Shown: positions 16,898 to 27,381, counted from the first letter of the stretch. The stretch: 64,000 nt of DNA from Cohnella kolymensis (GCF_000829465.1 NZ_JXAL01000016.1:248001-312000); one strand, 5' to 3'. Made by a program: numbers and translations. The notes: generated by a model not told the origin, from the letters alone.

Positions 16898-17576
16898 TAT
16901 AGACACGCTCCGGACGGCCCACCGATCCGTAAGCCAAATCCGCAGCTACTTTGCCCGAAGAGACGAGAAACTCAAGATACCTTCGGGATGTGGATCGGCT
17001 GATGCCCAAATCCGCGCCGACCTGCTCGGCTGTAAAAGACGTTTCCGCCCGGTTCGTATACGCGGTCACTTTATCCAGCGTCAACTGATCGATCCCTTTA
17101 GGATAAGAAGACCTGCTTTTATCGCCTTCGTTCAGCCGCAGCAGCTGGTCTATTTTATATTGATCAACGGTGCTTTCGGAACCCTGCTCCTCCAGCGCGC
17201 TTATTTTACTTCGGAAGCTCTTGTACTTTTGCAGCGTCTCTTCCAGGCGCTCGTAAATGACCGGCTTTAATATATAATCGAAAACTCCGCCATGAATCGC
17301 TTCCCGAACCGTATGCAGCTCTTTGGCGGCAGTGACCATAATGATGTCCGTGCGCGTATGATTTAATTTGATATGCCGAAGCAGATCGAAGCCATGAACA
17401 TCCGGGAGATAAAGATCGAGCAGCACCAGATCCGGCGTTAATATCTCCAGGAGATCCTTGGCTTGGCGGCCGTCCGTGGCGATTCCGGCTGCTTGATAGC
17501 CCTCGACCTTTTCGACAAACCGTTTGTTGATCTCCGCATTTCGGATGTTGTCTTCCACGATGAGTACCTGTATCAA
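16887..17576 (-). CDS. CitB/DcuR-type response regulator
   Basis: This 229-residue protein has a receiver domain (about residues 3-118: VLIVEDN acidic pocket, phospho-Asp in DLVLLDLYLPD, Thr in MVTAA, Lys in ILKPV) and a C-terminal winged-HTH DNA-binding domain (ADLGISRSTSRRYLEFL). This is the CitB/DctR family that controls C4-dicarboxylate and citrate uptake in bacilli. It overlaps the kinase gene upstream by four bases, so the two are translationally coupled. Its likely target is the divergent tctCBA-mae operon. Confidence 0.9.
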   Translation of the reverse strand: MIQVLIVEDNIRNAEINKRFVEKVEGYQAAGIATDGRQAKDLLEILTPDLVLLDLYLPDVHGFDLLRHIKLNHTRTDIIMVTAAKELHTVREAIHGGVFDYILKPVIYERLEETLQKYKSFRSKISALEEQGSESTVDQYKIDQLLRLNEGDKSRSSYPKGIDQLTLDKVTAYTNRAETSFTAEQVGADLGISRSTSRRYLEFLVSSGKVAADLAYGSVGRPERVYRKK

Positions 17577-19162
17577 TCGGTGTCCCTCCCGTTCTTAGGA
17601 ATCGCAACAAAAAATCGCGTGCCCGCCGTTTGCCCCGGATGATGCTCGATCAGCCCTCCCAGCTGCTCAACCGCTCTGCTGACCAATGCCAAACCCAAGC
17701 CGCGCTTTTCTCCATTTTTCGTTGAGAAGCCCACTTCGAAAATTCGGTCCCACCATTCGGCTGGAATGCCGGGGCCGTTATCTTCAATTTCCACGATCAA
17801 ATCCTGTCCGAGATCCGTCAGCAGTATGTTAACGTGCTTGTCCTTGTCGTTTGCCAGCACAGCTTCCATTGCGTTATCCAGTAAATTGCCCAAAATGGTG
17901 ACGAGCTGATTACGGTCGATCGACGGCGGCACATCTTTGAACGTGCTGCCTTCGTCAATGTTCAAGCGTATTTTCAGCTCTCTTGCCCGGTTGATTTTCC
18001 CGATTAACAGACCGCCGATGATGGGATCGGGAATTTCCTTCGTGATCAGCTTGAGCAGATCGCTCTGGGTATCTGATTCGCGTGTTATAAAATCGATGGC
18101 CTCCCGATAGGATTCCAATTGAATAAGTCCCGAAATCGTGTGAAGCTTATTGGAATACTCGTGGGTTTGGGCCCGCAGGCCGTCTGCATACTGCTTTAAT
18201 TGAGACAGCTGTTGGGTGAGTAAGTAGAGCTCCGATTTATTTCGAAAACTCGACACGGCACCTATTACCGTACCATTGCGGTCTTTTACCGGCAACCGGT
18301 TGACGACGACCACGTTACCGCCTACCACCAATTCGCTGTCGAATTCGGCCAAGCCTTTTTGGATGGCTTCAGGCGGGGTCATGTATGGAACGAGCTCCGA
18401 GATCGGTCGGCCTATGATTTCGGATTTATCCTCCGTTCCTAGAATACTTAAAGCGTTCTGATTGACCAGGGTAATGACGCCTTTCTTATCGACGGTAATA
18501 ATTCCCTCGTGTATGGATTCCAGGACGGCTTCTTGTTCCTGATACAGTCTTCCGATATCTTCGGGCTCCAAGCCCATAATAGAACGCTTCACATTATTCG
18601 CAATTATCGCTGCCCCTGCCGCTCCAAGAAGAAGGGCTACCAATGCGATCGCAATAATCGTGTTTCGAAACTGGTAGGCTTGCTTGTTAATGTCCTCGAT
18701 CAGGAAACCCACGGACACTACGCCGATGACCTCATGCCGCTCGTTGAAAATCGGCGTTTTTCCCCGGAGTGAGAGCCCCAGAGTACCCGTCGCTTGTGAA
18801 ACGATAGACTGCCCGAGAAATACCGGTCCATTATCACCGCCGACCATGGATTGGCCTATACGTGACGCAATGGGATGGGAATACCGGATTCCATCGCGAT
18901 TGCCGACAACAATAAATTCGGCATCCGTCTGTTTGCGAATTTCGTCAACCATCGGTTGTATCGTTGCAGCAGGATTGGGATCATGGAATGCACTTTTCAG
19001 TTCGGGGATGGAAGCGACCGTTTTCGCCAAATTAAGCGCCTTAGACCCGATTTGATTTTTGTATGAGGTGGACCACATTTCTTGAAACGTAACAGACACA
19101 GCGACTAATAAAATGAAGGTCAGAGTACACATCAGCAGTATTAATTTCGTTTGCAGCTTCAA
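17573..19162 (-). CDS. CitA/DcuS-type sensor histidine kinase
   Basis: This 529-residue sensor has an N-terminal membrane helix, an extracytoplasmic CitA/DcuS-like sensing domain (about residues 30-170), a second membrane helix (about 173-195, TIIAIALVALLLGAAGAAII), a PAS domain (about 215-310) and a SpoOB-type dimerisation helix with the phospho-His in RAQTHEYSNKLH. The HATPase domain carries N (LGNLLDNAMEAV), DNGPGIP and GLGLALV boxes. It probably senses external citrate, malate or a similar acid. The TTG start at 19162 has only a weak ribosome site, so the start is less certain. Confidence 0.9.
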   Translation of the reverse strand: MKLQTKLILLMCTLTFILLVAVSVTFQEMWSTSYKNQIGSKALNLAKTVASIPELKSAFHDPNPAATIQPMVDEIRKQTDAEFIVVGNRDGIRYSHPIASRIGQSMVGGDNGPVFLGQSIVSQATGTLGLSLRGKTPIFNERHEVIGVVSVGFLIEDINKQAYQFRNTIIAIALVALLLGAAGAAIIANNVKRSIMGLEPEDIGRLYQEQEAVLESIHEGIITVDKKGVITLVNQNALSILGTEDKSEIIGRPISELVPYMTPPEAIQKGLAEFDSELVVGGNVVVVNRLPVKDRNGTVIGAVSSFRNKSELYLLTQQLSQLKQYADGLRAQTHEYSNKLHTISGLIQLESYREAIDFITRESDTQSDLLKLITKEIPDPIIGGLLIGKINRARELKIRLNIDEGSTFKDVPPSIDRNQLVTILGNLLDNAMEAVLANDKDKHVNILLTDLGQDLIVEIEDNGPGIPAEWWDRIFEVGFSTKNGEKRGLGLALVSRAVEQLGGLIEHHPGQTAGTRFFVAIPKNGRDTD

Positions 19163-19238
19163 TCCGTTTCACACCGTTCCGTGAATTTTATGAACAAAAT
19201 AAAGTTTATGGCCACAATTCAATTAATGTTCAGAACCT

Positions 19239-19286
19239 TTGCAAGCGAATGCATCAGTGGTAATATTCGAAGTGAAAGCGCTAACA
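19239..19286 (+). promoter_or_regulatory. tctC promoter with consensus cre site
   Basis: TTGCAA at 19239-19244 and TAATAT at 19261-19266 (spacer 16) form a promoter. TGAAAGCGCTAACA at 19273-19286 matches the CcpA cre consensus TGWAARCGYTWNCW at every position and overlaps the expected start site, predicting glucose repression of the carboxylate operon in addition to control by the divergent two-component system. Confidence 0.75.
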
Positions 19287-19330
19287 AGGGTTGCAAGGTT
19301 ATAGGTAATATATCATAAGGGGGAAGAAAA

Positions 19331-20341
19331 TTGTCACTTAAAAAGAAAATGTGGAAGGTCGGCGCGTTTACGCTCCTGACGGCAGTAGCTTTAACGGCTT
19401 GCGGCAGCAAAGAATCCGGGAAATCGAGCTATCCGGAGAAGCCGCTCGTAGTCGTGGCCCCTTCCGGCGCAGGCGGCGGTTGGGACAAAACAGCCCGTTC
19501 CTTAACGAAGATATTGGCTGAAGCGAAGCTCGTAGATCAGACGATGACCGTCGAAAATAAGCCGGGCGGCGGCGGAGCCGTTTACTTGGCGGAATACGCT
19601 ACACAAGAATCTAAAAACCCTTACAAGCTCATTGTCAGCTCACCGCCGATTATCATCAACAACCTTAAAAAAGAGGGCAACAGCCCATACGGCTATAAGG
19701 ACACGACACCGCTGGCCCAGCTGACCAAGGATTTCGGCGCGATCGTCGTAGCAGCCGATTCCAAATATACGGACATCAAATCGCTGCTCGACGATATTAA
19801 AGCAGATTCGTCCAAGATTACCGTAGCCGGCGGTTCGGCGCCGGGATCCATGGACCATGTAATCACCGTATTGCCGGCTTATAAATACGGAATCGATCCG
19901 AAAACTGTGAAATATGTATCTTATGACGGCGGCGGCGAAGCGATTGCAGCTTTGCTGGGTAAAAATGCAGACGCCATCGGCACTGATATTTCCAGCGCGG
20001 CTGAATACCTGAAGGCCGGTAAAGTTAAAGTGCTCGCGGTAACTTCCGCAGAAAGACTAGGCGGAGATTTTAAAGACATTCCGACGTTGAAGGAATCCGG
20101 CATCGATGCGGAGTTTACAATCTGGCGCGGCGTTTTCGGACCTAAAGAAATGAAGGACGATGAGCTTGCGTTCTGGGAAAAAACGCTGAAATCGTTGAAT
20201 GACTCGGAAGCATGGAAGAAGGAGCTTCAAGCCAACGCTTGGGAACCTGAATATAAAAACTCCGCCGATTTCGAGAAATTCCTTGGCGAACAAGAAGTGC
20301 TCATTAAAGATGTACTGAACGCTTTAGGTATGGCCAAGTAA
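19331..20341 (+). CDS. tctC: Tripartite tricarboxylate transporter substrate-binding lipoprotein
   Basis: This 336-residue TctC/Bug family protein has a lipoprotein signal peptide (LLTAVALTACGSKE) and the family motifs PSGAGGGWDKTAR, VENKPGGGGAVYLAEY and GSAPGSMDHV, which coordinate the carboxylate. The TTG start follows AAGGGGGGAAG. It captures a di- or tricarboxylate (citrate, tricarballylate or malate class) outside the membrane and delivers it to TctA/TctB. A terminator-like hairpin separates it from tctB, which should favour excess binding protein. The adjacent CitA/CitB-type system is the expected regulator. Confidence 0.92.
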   Translation: MSLKKKMWKVGAFTLLTAVALTACGSKESGKSSYPEKPLVVVAPSGAGGGWDKTARSLTKILAEAKLVDQTMTVENKPGGGGAVYLAEYATQESKNPYKLIVSSPPIIINNLKKEGNSPYGYKDTTPLAQLTKDFGAIVVAADSKYTDIKSLLDDIKADSSKITVAGGSAPGSMDHVITVLPAYKYGIDPKTVKYVSYDGGGEAIAALLGKNADAIGTDISSAAEYLKAGKVKVLAVTSAERLGGDFKDIPTLKESGIDAEFTIWRGVFGPKEMKDDELAFWEKTLKSLNDSEAWKKELQANAWEPEYKNSADFEKFLGEQEVLIKDVLNALGMAK

Positions 20342-20366
20342 TACCTAGCAGAGGCAAGTCTATCGG

Positions 20367-20412
20367 AAGTGGCGAAGTCGGCGGCACAAACCGTCCTTCG
20401 TCACTTTTTTTC
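20367..20412 (+). terminator. Attenuator-like hairpin between tctC and tctB
   Basis: AAGTGGCGAAG pairs with CTTCGTCACTT (one G-U) and is followed by a T run. It sits inside the operon, so partial termination probably adjusts the ratio of binding protein to membrane subunits. Confidence 0.65.
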
Positions 20413-20435
20413 CAGAAAGCGGTGAGGTGAAAAGT

Positions 20436-20900
20436 ATGAACAGAGTATTTGACAGGTATGCAAGTATTGTTTTTCTATTGATCGGTGTTCTTTTTGTGTG
20501 GGAGAGCCGCAAGATCAGCCAAAGCTCTTACGGCAGCAATGTAGGACCGGACATCTTTCCGATGGGGCTCGGCATAGTGCTGATTTTACTCAGCATTCGG
20601 CTTTTCTATGAAGTCATGAAGGCGCAGAGTGCAGTAGAGGGTGACCAGCCCCGTCCTGACTACAAGAGGTTTTTGCTGATACTTGGGGCGTCTATTCTAT
20701 ATGCTTATTTTTTAGAGGACATCGGTTATGTGATTGGGACGTTTGTGTTCTTATTATTCGGGTTCCAGGTAATCAAACGCGGGCAATGGGTCACCTCGTT
20801 AATTGTGTCCGCGGTTTTCTCCTACGGGATTTATTTTTTATTCGTCAAGGTTTTAGAGGGAAGTCTTCCGGGTTTTCCTTCTTGGCTTAATCTGGGATAA
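20436..20900 (+). CDS. tctB: Tripartite tricarboxylate transporter small membrane subunit
   Basis: This 154-residue protein has four predicted membrane segments (starting IVFLLIGVLFVWES, then GLGIVLILLSIRLFY and two further ones after residue 75), with the conserved YGSNVGPDIFPMGLG motif of TctB. ATG 20436 is preferred to the in-frame GTG 20427 because GGTGAGG gives better spacing. TctA follows 15 bases later. Confidence 0.88.
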   Translation: MNRVFDRYASIVFLLIGVLFVWESRKISQSSYGSNVGPDIFPMGLGIVLILLSIRLFYEVMKAQSAVEGDQPRPDYKRFLLILGASILYAYFLEDIGYVIGTFVFLLFGFQVIKRGQWVTSLIVSAVFSYGIYFLFVKVLEGSLPGFPSWLNLG

Positions 20901-20915
20901 TCGGAGGTCATCTAA

Positions 20916-22443
<1,528 letters not shown>

Positions 22444-22484
22444 GAGGTAAACTTGGGTTATAGCAGACAAAGGGGAGAATACCA

Positions 22485-23891
22485 GTGGCCACGAGTTCAA
22501 ACATCATTATTCGGATGGATATTCAGAAAGCAAAAATATCTTTCGGTGAAGTAGCGGTCGCCATCGGCAACGCCGGCGGTGACATCATTGCGACGGATAT
22601 TATCCATTCCGGTCAAGAGTCGGCAATCCGCGATATTACGGTCAATGTACCTGATCACAGCAATACCGAATTGCTTAAGCGGATTCGTGACTTGAACGGT
22701 GTGAAGGTAATCAATGTATCCGACCGGACGTTCCTGGTTCACCTTGGCGGCAAAATTGAGATGCAGCCGAAAATGCCGATCAAAAACCGGGAAGACTTGT
22801 CCCATGTATATACACCAGGCGTAGCAAAGGTCTGTAAAGCCATCCACGAGGATTCTTCAAAGGCTTACTCATTAACGATCAAACGGAATACAGTTGCAGT
22901 TGTCAGCGATGGCACGGCAGTATTAGGGCTTGGGGATATCGGCCCATTTGCGGCAATGCCGGTCATGGAAGGAAAAGCGATGCTGTTTAAGCAGCTGGCA
23001 GGCGTAGATGCCGTCCCAATCTGTCTGGACACGAAAGACACGGAAGAAATCATCCGTACCATCAAGAACATTGCGCCGGGCTTCGGCGGCATTAATCTCG
23101 AGGATATCAGCTCACCCCGGTGCTTTGAAATCGAAGAACGGCTTAAACAGGAGCTTGATATTCCGGTATTTCACGACGACCAGCACGGAACGGCTGTCGT
23201 CGTGCTGGCGGGTTTGCTGAATGCCCTGAAAATTGTAGGCAAAACGCCGGAGACGATTAAAGTGGTTGTCGCCGGCATAGGTGCGGCAGGCGTATCGTGT
23301 TCGAAGATGCTGCTTGCTGCAGGCGTGAAAAACTTGATCCCCGTCGACCGTCAGGGGGCGCTGGTGGCCGGTGAATCCTACCCCAATTCGATGTGGAACT
23401 GGCTCGCTGAGAGATCCAATCCATACAACATCAAGGGCTCTCTGTCGGAGGTGTTGGAAGGAGCCGATGTGTTCATCGGAGTATCGGGGCCGGGCATATT
23501 GAAGGTTGATGATCTGAAAAAGATGGCTCGCGATCCGATCGTGTTTGCCATGGCTAACCCGGAGCCGGAGATCGATCCCGAATCGGCGGAGCCGTACGTT
23601 CGCGTCATGGCCAGCGGCCGAAGCGATTACCCGAACCAGATTAACAACGTTCTCTGCTTTCCGGGCATTTTCCGGGGAGCTCTGGAGTGCCGCGCCAGTA
23701 CGATCAACGAGAAGATGAAGCTGGCTGCGGCGGAAGCCATCGCTTCCGTCGTGAGCACAGAGGAATTGAACGAGCAGTACATCATTCCCAGTGTGTTTAA
23801 TGAAGACGTCGTCAAAAAGGTGCGCGCGGCCGTAATCAAGGCCGCAATCGAAACGCAAGTTGCCAGACGGGTGCCGAGGGACTTCCGTTAA
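22485..23891 (+). CDS. NAD(P)-dependent malic enzyme with N-terminal ACT-like domain
   Basis: The enzyme decarboxylates malate to pyruvate and CO2 with reduction of NAD(P)+. It has 468 residues: an ACT-like regulatory domain at about residues 5-80, then the malic enzyme N-domain (about 95-230, with the catalytic Tyr in VYTPGVA and Lys in SLTIKRNTVAVVSDGTAVLG, and metal ligands ED and D in GINLEDI and FHDDQHGT) and the Rossmann C-domain (GIGAAGVSCSKML). The GTG start follows AAGGGGAGA. Its position between the carboxylate transporter and an AEC permease supports malate or citrate breakdown to pyruvate. The AEC start overlaps its stop by one base. Confidence 0.93.
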   Translation: MATSSNIIIRMDIQKAKISFGEVAVAIGNAGGDIIATDIIHSGQESAIRDITVNVPDHSNTELLKRIRDLNGVKVINVSDRTFLVHLGGKIEMQPKMPIKNREDLSHVYTPGVAKVCKAIHEDSSKAYSLTIKRNTVAVVSDGTAVLGLGDIGPFAAMPVMEGKAMLFKQLAGVDAVPICLDTKDTEEIIRTIKNIAPGFGGINLEDISSPRCFEIEERLKQELDIPVFHDDQHGTAVVVLAGLLNALKIVGKTPETIKVVVAGIGAAGVSCSKMLLAAGVKNLIPVDRQGALVAGESYPNSMWNWLAERSNPYNIKGSLSEVLEGADVFIGVSGPGILKVDDLKKMARDPIVFAMANPEPEIDPESAEPYVRVMASGRSDYPNQINNVLCFPGIFRGALECRASTINEKMKLAAAEAIASVVSTEELNEQYIIPSVFNEDVVKKVRAAVIKAAIETQVARRVPRDFR

Positions 23892-24820
23892 TGGACGTTT
23901 TGTTCCTCATCATTTTGCAAGTGATTTTTCCCGTATTCGCATTGCTGGGTGCAGGTGCGTTCCTGCACCGGAAATATCATTTCGATTTGAAGACATTATC
24001 GACCTTGACGACATCCGTGTTTTTACCTGCCATCGCATTTGTAAATATTTATGAAAGCAATATCGCCGGAGAGTTGCTGACCCAGATCGTCGGCTTTCTA
24101 TTGGTTCAGAACTTTACTTTAATGATTGTCACTGCAATCGTAGCAAAAGCTGCGAAGCTGGAGACCGGAGTGTCCGCAACTTTCAAGAACAGCGTCGTGC
24201 TGAACAATTCCGGCAACTACGGCTTGCCGGTCAGCCAGCTCGTCTTCCAAGGCAATGTGGTCGGCATGTCCATTCAAGTCATTGTCATGATCTTTCAAAA
24301 TGTAATTACGCATACCTACGGCCTGTTTACTTCGGTATCGGCCAAAGTTCGCGGATCGAGAATCGTGCTGGAACTGTTAAAAGTGCCGATCATTTACGCT
24401 TTAATGCTGGGCTTTTTATTTAAGGGATTTGCCATCACAATACCCTCATTTATATGGAAGCCTATAGAGAACGTTTCGAATGCGTTTCTGGCGGTCGCCT
24501 TATTCACTCTGGGAGCACAAGTCGCGTACTTAAAGGTCAGACGGCCATCCTTGCCGCTGTCTCTGACGATCTTCGGCAGATTGCTGCTTTCACCTTTGCT
24601 GGGGCTTCTTATCATTATGGCTATGGGCTTGGAGGGGGTAACGGCGCAAGCGTTGTTCATCGCAAGCTCATTCCCGTCTTCCCGGAACACAGCTCTCTTC
24701 GCGCTGCAGTACGGGAATGATCCCGATTATGCGGCCGAGGCGGTACTGCTTACCACCTTGCTGAGCGCTATTACGGTAACGGCAGTCGTGTACCTGTCGC
24801 AAATCTTCTTTACGTTATAA
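23891..24820 (+). CDS. AEC family permease (malate permease-like)
   Basis: This 309-residue membrane protein has about ten segments of the auxin-efflux-carrier/AEC fold, with the conserved NSVVLNNSGNYGLPVSQLVFQ segment (about residues 98-118) and the paired ASSFPSSRNTALFALQYG region near residue 260. Bacterial relatives include MleP-type malate and malonate permeases. It overlaps the malic enzyme stop by one base, so a role in malate uptake or malate/lactate-type exchange is inferred. Confidence 0.85.
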   Translation: MDVLFLIILQVIFPVFALLGAGAFLHRKYHFDLKTLSTLTTSVFLPAIAFVNIYESNIAGELLTQIVGFLLVQNFTLMIVTAIVAKAAKLETGVSATFKNSVVLNNSGNYGLPVSQLVFQGNVVGMSIQVIVMIFQNVITHTYGLFTSVSAKVRGSRIVLELLKVPIIYALMLGFLFKGFAITIPSFIWKPIENVSNAFLAVALFTLGAQVAYLKVRRPSLPLSLTIFGRLLLSPLLGLLIIMAMGLEGVTAQALFIASSFPSSRNTALFALQYGNDPDYAAEAVLLTTLLSAITVTAVVYLSQIFFTL

Positions 24821-24853
24821 TGGGGTGGATACCTATTCGGGGAGGAATGTCTG

Positions 24854-25831
24854 ATGAGTACAACGATACCTTTGAACAAGCACGGCTTCTCTGCGAGCAG
24901 ACTTGTATTGGGCTGTATGGGCATGGGCGGCGGATGGAACCGGAATCCGTTGACCGCGGACGATCTGCGTCAAGCACATGAGGCTGTGGACGCCGCGTTG
25001 TCGATCGGCATCAATATGTTCGATCATGCGAATATATACGCTTACGGCAAGGCCGAGCAGGTGTTCGGACAGATGCTGAGAGAGCGGCCGGAGCTCAGGC
25101 GATCGATCTTTCTTCAATCCAAGTGCGGCATCCGTTTTCCGGAGCAAGAAGGGAAATTCACACGGTTTGATTTCTCGCAGGACCATATCTTGTCCAGTGT
25201 AGATGATATCCTGAGCCGGCTCGGTACGGAGAAGATCGATATCCTGCTTCTTCACCGCCCGGATCCTCTGGTGGAACCGGAACAGGTTGCGGAAGCTTTC
25301 CGAAAGCTGAAGTCGTCCGGTAAAGTGAGCCGCTTCGGCGTATCCAACATGAGCGCGGGGCAGATGAAGCTTCTGCAGGCTTACCTGGATGAGCCGCTTG
25401 TCGCGAACCAGCTGGAGATGAGCTTGCTGAAGCTCGATTGGCTGGACGCAGGCGTGCATGTGAACCAAGAAGCCGGAAAGCTCTCTTCGTTCCCTGAGGG
25501 AACGATCGAATATTGCCGGCTTGAGAATGTGCAGCTTCAGGCTTGGAGCCCGTTGGCACGAGGTTTGCTCAGCGGCGGCGATCTGACGGACGCGAGCGGC
25601 ACCGTGCGGGAAACGGCGGCGTTGATAGCAAGTATGGCCGAAAATCGAGGGGTCACGCGGGAGGCCATTGTCCTGTCGTTCCTGCTGCGCCATCCGGCAC
25701 AGATTCAGCCTGTGATCGGCACCGTCAATCCAGAGAGAATCCGCGCATGCGGAGATGCCGAGAAAGTAAACTTGAGTCACGAAGAGTGGTACCGGCTTTA
25801 CGTCACCTCACGCGGCCAACCGATGCCTTGA
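24854..25831 (+). CDS. Aldo/keto reductase (YdhF-like)
   Basis: This 325-residue TIM-barrel NADPH-dependent oxidoreductase has the catalytic tetrad visible: Asp in NMFDHANIY, the following Tyr in YAYGKAE, Lys in LQSKCGI and His in ILLLHRPDPL. The cofactor-binding C-terminal region contains PVIGTVNPERI. GGGGAGG precedes the ATG. It is followed by a terminator and is probably cotranscribed with or independent of the carboxylate operon 33 bases upstream. The physiological substrate is unknown. Confidence 0.88.
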   Translation: MSTTIPLNKHGFSASRLVLGCMGMGGGWNRNPLTADDLRQAHEAVDAALSIGINMFDHANIYAYGKAEQVFGQMLRERPELRRSIFLQSKCGIRFPEQEGKFTRFDFSQDHILSSVDDILSRLGTEKIDILLLHRPDPLVEPEQVAEAFRKLKSSGKVSRFGVSNMSAGQMKLLQAYLDEPLVANQLEMSLLKLDWLDAGVHVNQEAGKLSSFPEGTIEYCRLENVQLQAWSPLARGLLSGGDLTDASGTVRETAALIASMAENRGVTREAIVLSFLLRHPAQIQPVIGTVNPERIRACGDAEKVNLSHEEWYRLYVTSRGQPMP

Positions 25832-25838
25832 TGCAAAT

Positions 25839-25872
25839 AAGCGAACCGTCACCACACGGTTCGCTTTTTTTA
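25839..25872 (+). terminator. Intrinsic terminator after the aldo/keto reductase gene
   Basis: A perfect AAGCGAACCGT / ACGGTTCGCTT stem with a five-base loop is followed by a T run. Confidence 0.85.
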
Positions 25873-25919
25873 TTTTTTGACTTCGAGCAATATGTTCTGC
25901 TATATGGCACAGGCGGATA

Positions 25920-25965
25920 TTGCACTGCCGCAATTCGTGTTACTTTATTACCTAAAGATAACACG
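25920..25965 (+). promoter_or_regulatory. NikR-type operator at the nikR-cbiMNQO promoter
   Basis: CGTGTTA at 25936-25942 and its exact reverse complement TAACACG at 25959-25965 are separated by 16 bases, the spacing of known NikR operators (GTATGA-N16-TCATAC in E. coli). TTGCAC at 25920-25925 and a weak TTTATT at 25944-25949 form a possible promoter, with the -10 inside the operator. Nickel-dependent autorepression is predicted. Confidence 0.65.
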
Positions 25966-25981
25966 GGTGGTGATTACGAGG

Positions 25982-26470
25982 TTGAAAGAGCGCGAATTGG
26001 TGCGGTTCGGGGTGTCGATGCCGCAGGACCTCATCGAACAGTTTGATTCCTTTATTGCCGATCGGGGGTACAACAATCGTTCGGAAGCCATTCGGGATCT
26101 GGTGAGGAAAGTACTTATTCAAATGGATTACCTTGCGCCCAATGCGCTGGTAGCCGGAACAATCGTCATTGTTTACGATCATCATGCGTCCGGTCTGCCG
26201 AGCCATTTGATGGAGCTCCAGCACGCTTATTACGGTGACATCATCTCCACCATGCATGTTCATCTCAGTCATCATAAATGTATGGAAATCATCGTTGTCA
26301 ACGGAGAGTACGGGCGGTTGAGCAGCTTCACCGATGCGATTCGCGTACAGAAGGGCGTTTTCTACGCCGAGCTTTCAGTGAGCGTTATTGACACCCGGCA
26401 TGACACTGCCGGCAGCCGGCTCCATGAGCACCATGAAAAAGTAAGCTCCAAAAGAAAGGAAGTGTTGTAA
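25982..26470 (+). CDS. nikR: Nickel-responsive regulator NikR
   Basis: This 162-residue regulator has an N-terminal ribbon-helix-helix (ELVRFGVSMPQDL...NRSEAIRDLVRK) and a C-terminal ACT-like metal domain. The nickel ligand pattern of NikR is complete: His in LMELQH, then HVH in STMHVHLSHHKC and the Cys that ends it. An additional His-rich C-terminal tail (RHDT...LHEHHEK) is unusual. TTG 25982 is chosen because the protein then begins like other NikRs and GGTGGTGAT precedes it; GTG 25967/25970 are alternatives. It sits directly upstream of the ECF transporter genes, which it very probably represses when nickel is sufficient. Confidence 0.9.
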   Translation: MKERELVRFGVSMPQDLIEQFDSFIADRGYNNRSEAIRDLVRKVLIQMDYLAPNALVAGTIVIVYDHHASGLPSHLMELQHAYYGDIISTMHVHLSHHKCMEIIVVNGEYGRLSSFTDAIRVQKGVFYAELSVSVIDTRHDTAGSRLHEHHEKVSSKRKEVL

Positions 26471-26473
26471 ATC

Positions 26474-27106
26474 ATGCATATTCCAGACGGAATTCTCGAT
26501 CCGAAGGTTTGGGTTTCCGCAGCGGCCGTTACCGGAGCCGTCTTGTACAAAAGCGTCAAGTATTCGCAGCGTACTTTGGAGCATCGCGCAGTACCGGTGA
26601 TGGGCGCCATGGCCGCTTTTATTTTTGCCGCGCAAATGATTAACTTTCCGCTGCTTGGCGCCGCCGCTTCCGGGCATTTGATCGGAGCTGCGGTCTGCGC
26701 GATCTTGTTCGGATTTTGGCCTTCGACACTGATTATGTCTACGGTAGTCATTATTCAAGCCGTCATGTTCCAGGACGGGGGCATTACCGCCTTAGGCGCG
26801 AACATTCTCAATATGGCGATTGTCGCACCGGCGGCAGCGGCGCTGACACACAAACTGATGCAAAAGCTGTCGCTGCCCGGCAGTGTGTCGGCCATCGTCA
26901 GCGGATGGGTGTCGGTTGTCACTGTCGCTGCCGTCGGGGCGCTGGAATTAGCATTGTCCGGAGTCGTTTCCCTTCAGCTTGCAATGAGCACACTTCTGTT
27001 CTGGCATGGATTCATCGGAATCGGAGAAGGGTTGATCACAGCTGTTGTACTGCAGTTTGCCATACGGTCTTCGTTTGCATTTGCCGCTAAGGAGATGGCG
27101 TCGTGA
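26474..27106 (+). CDS. cbiM: Nickel/cobalt ECF transporter substrate-specific component CbiM/NikM
   Basis: This 210-residue membrane protein begins with the invariant MHIPDGILD, whose N-terminal amine and His2 bind the Ni2+ or Co2+ ion. It has about six to seven membrane segments and a conserved NMAIVAPAAAA region. Because nikR lies immediately upstream, nickel is the likelier substrate. The next gene overlaps its stop by four bases. Confidence 0.9.
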   Translation: MHIPDGILDPKVWVSAAAVTGAVLYKSVKYSQRTLEHRAVPVMGAMAAFIFAAQMINFPLLGAAASGHLIGAAVCAILFGFWPSTLIMSTVVIIQAVMFQDGGITALGANILNMAIVAPAAAALTHKLMQKLSLPGSVSAIVSGWVSVVTVAAVGALELALSGVVSLQLAMSTLLFWHGFIGIGEGLITAVVLQFAIRSSFAFAAKEMAS

Positions 27107-27381
27107 AAAAACGAATCATCGCATGGATGGCTGTTTCCTTGTTCCTTGCAGGCTTCCTCTCCTTGTTCGCTTCGTCCCATCCGGACGGCTTCGAGAAAGC
27201 CGGGGAAAAGGCCGGCTACATCGAGCGCGCGGAAGTTTTATTAGCTGCGCCGATGCCGGACTATTCGATTCCGGGAATCGGAAGCTGGCTGTCGTCCAGT
27301 ATCCCAGGCATTGTGGGTGTGCTTGTTACGTTTGCGGTGTTCGTCTTCATTGGGCGCCGGTTAGGAAGAAAGTCAAAATGA
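27103..27381 (+). CDS. cbiN: PDGLE-domain accessory membrane subunit (CbiN/NikN-like)
   Basis: This 92-residue protein has two membrane helices flanking an extracytoplasmic loop with SSHPDGFEKAGEKAG and the PMPDYSIPGI motif, characteristic of PDGLE domains. It is the small accessory subunit that makes CbiM/NikM competent for metal uptake. It overlaps both neighbours by four bases in a tightly coupled operon. Confidence 0.85.
   Translation: MKKRIIAWMAVSLFLAGFLSLFASSHPDGFEKAGEKAGYIERAEVLLAAPMPDYSIPGIGSWLSSSIPGIVGVLVTFAVFVFIGRRLGRKSK

Noticed and set aside
24833..25780. Long minus-strand open frame opposite the aldo/keto reductase
   Set aside because: It is the antisense shadow of a clearly conserved gene, Arg/His/Gln-rich with no domain and no ribosome site.
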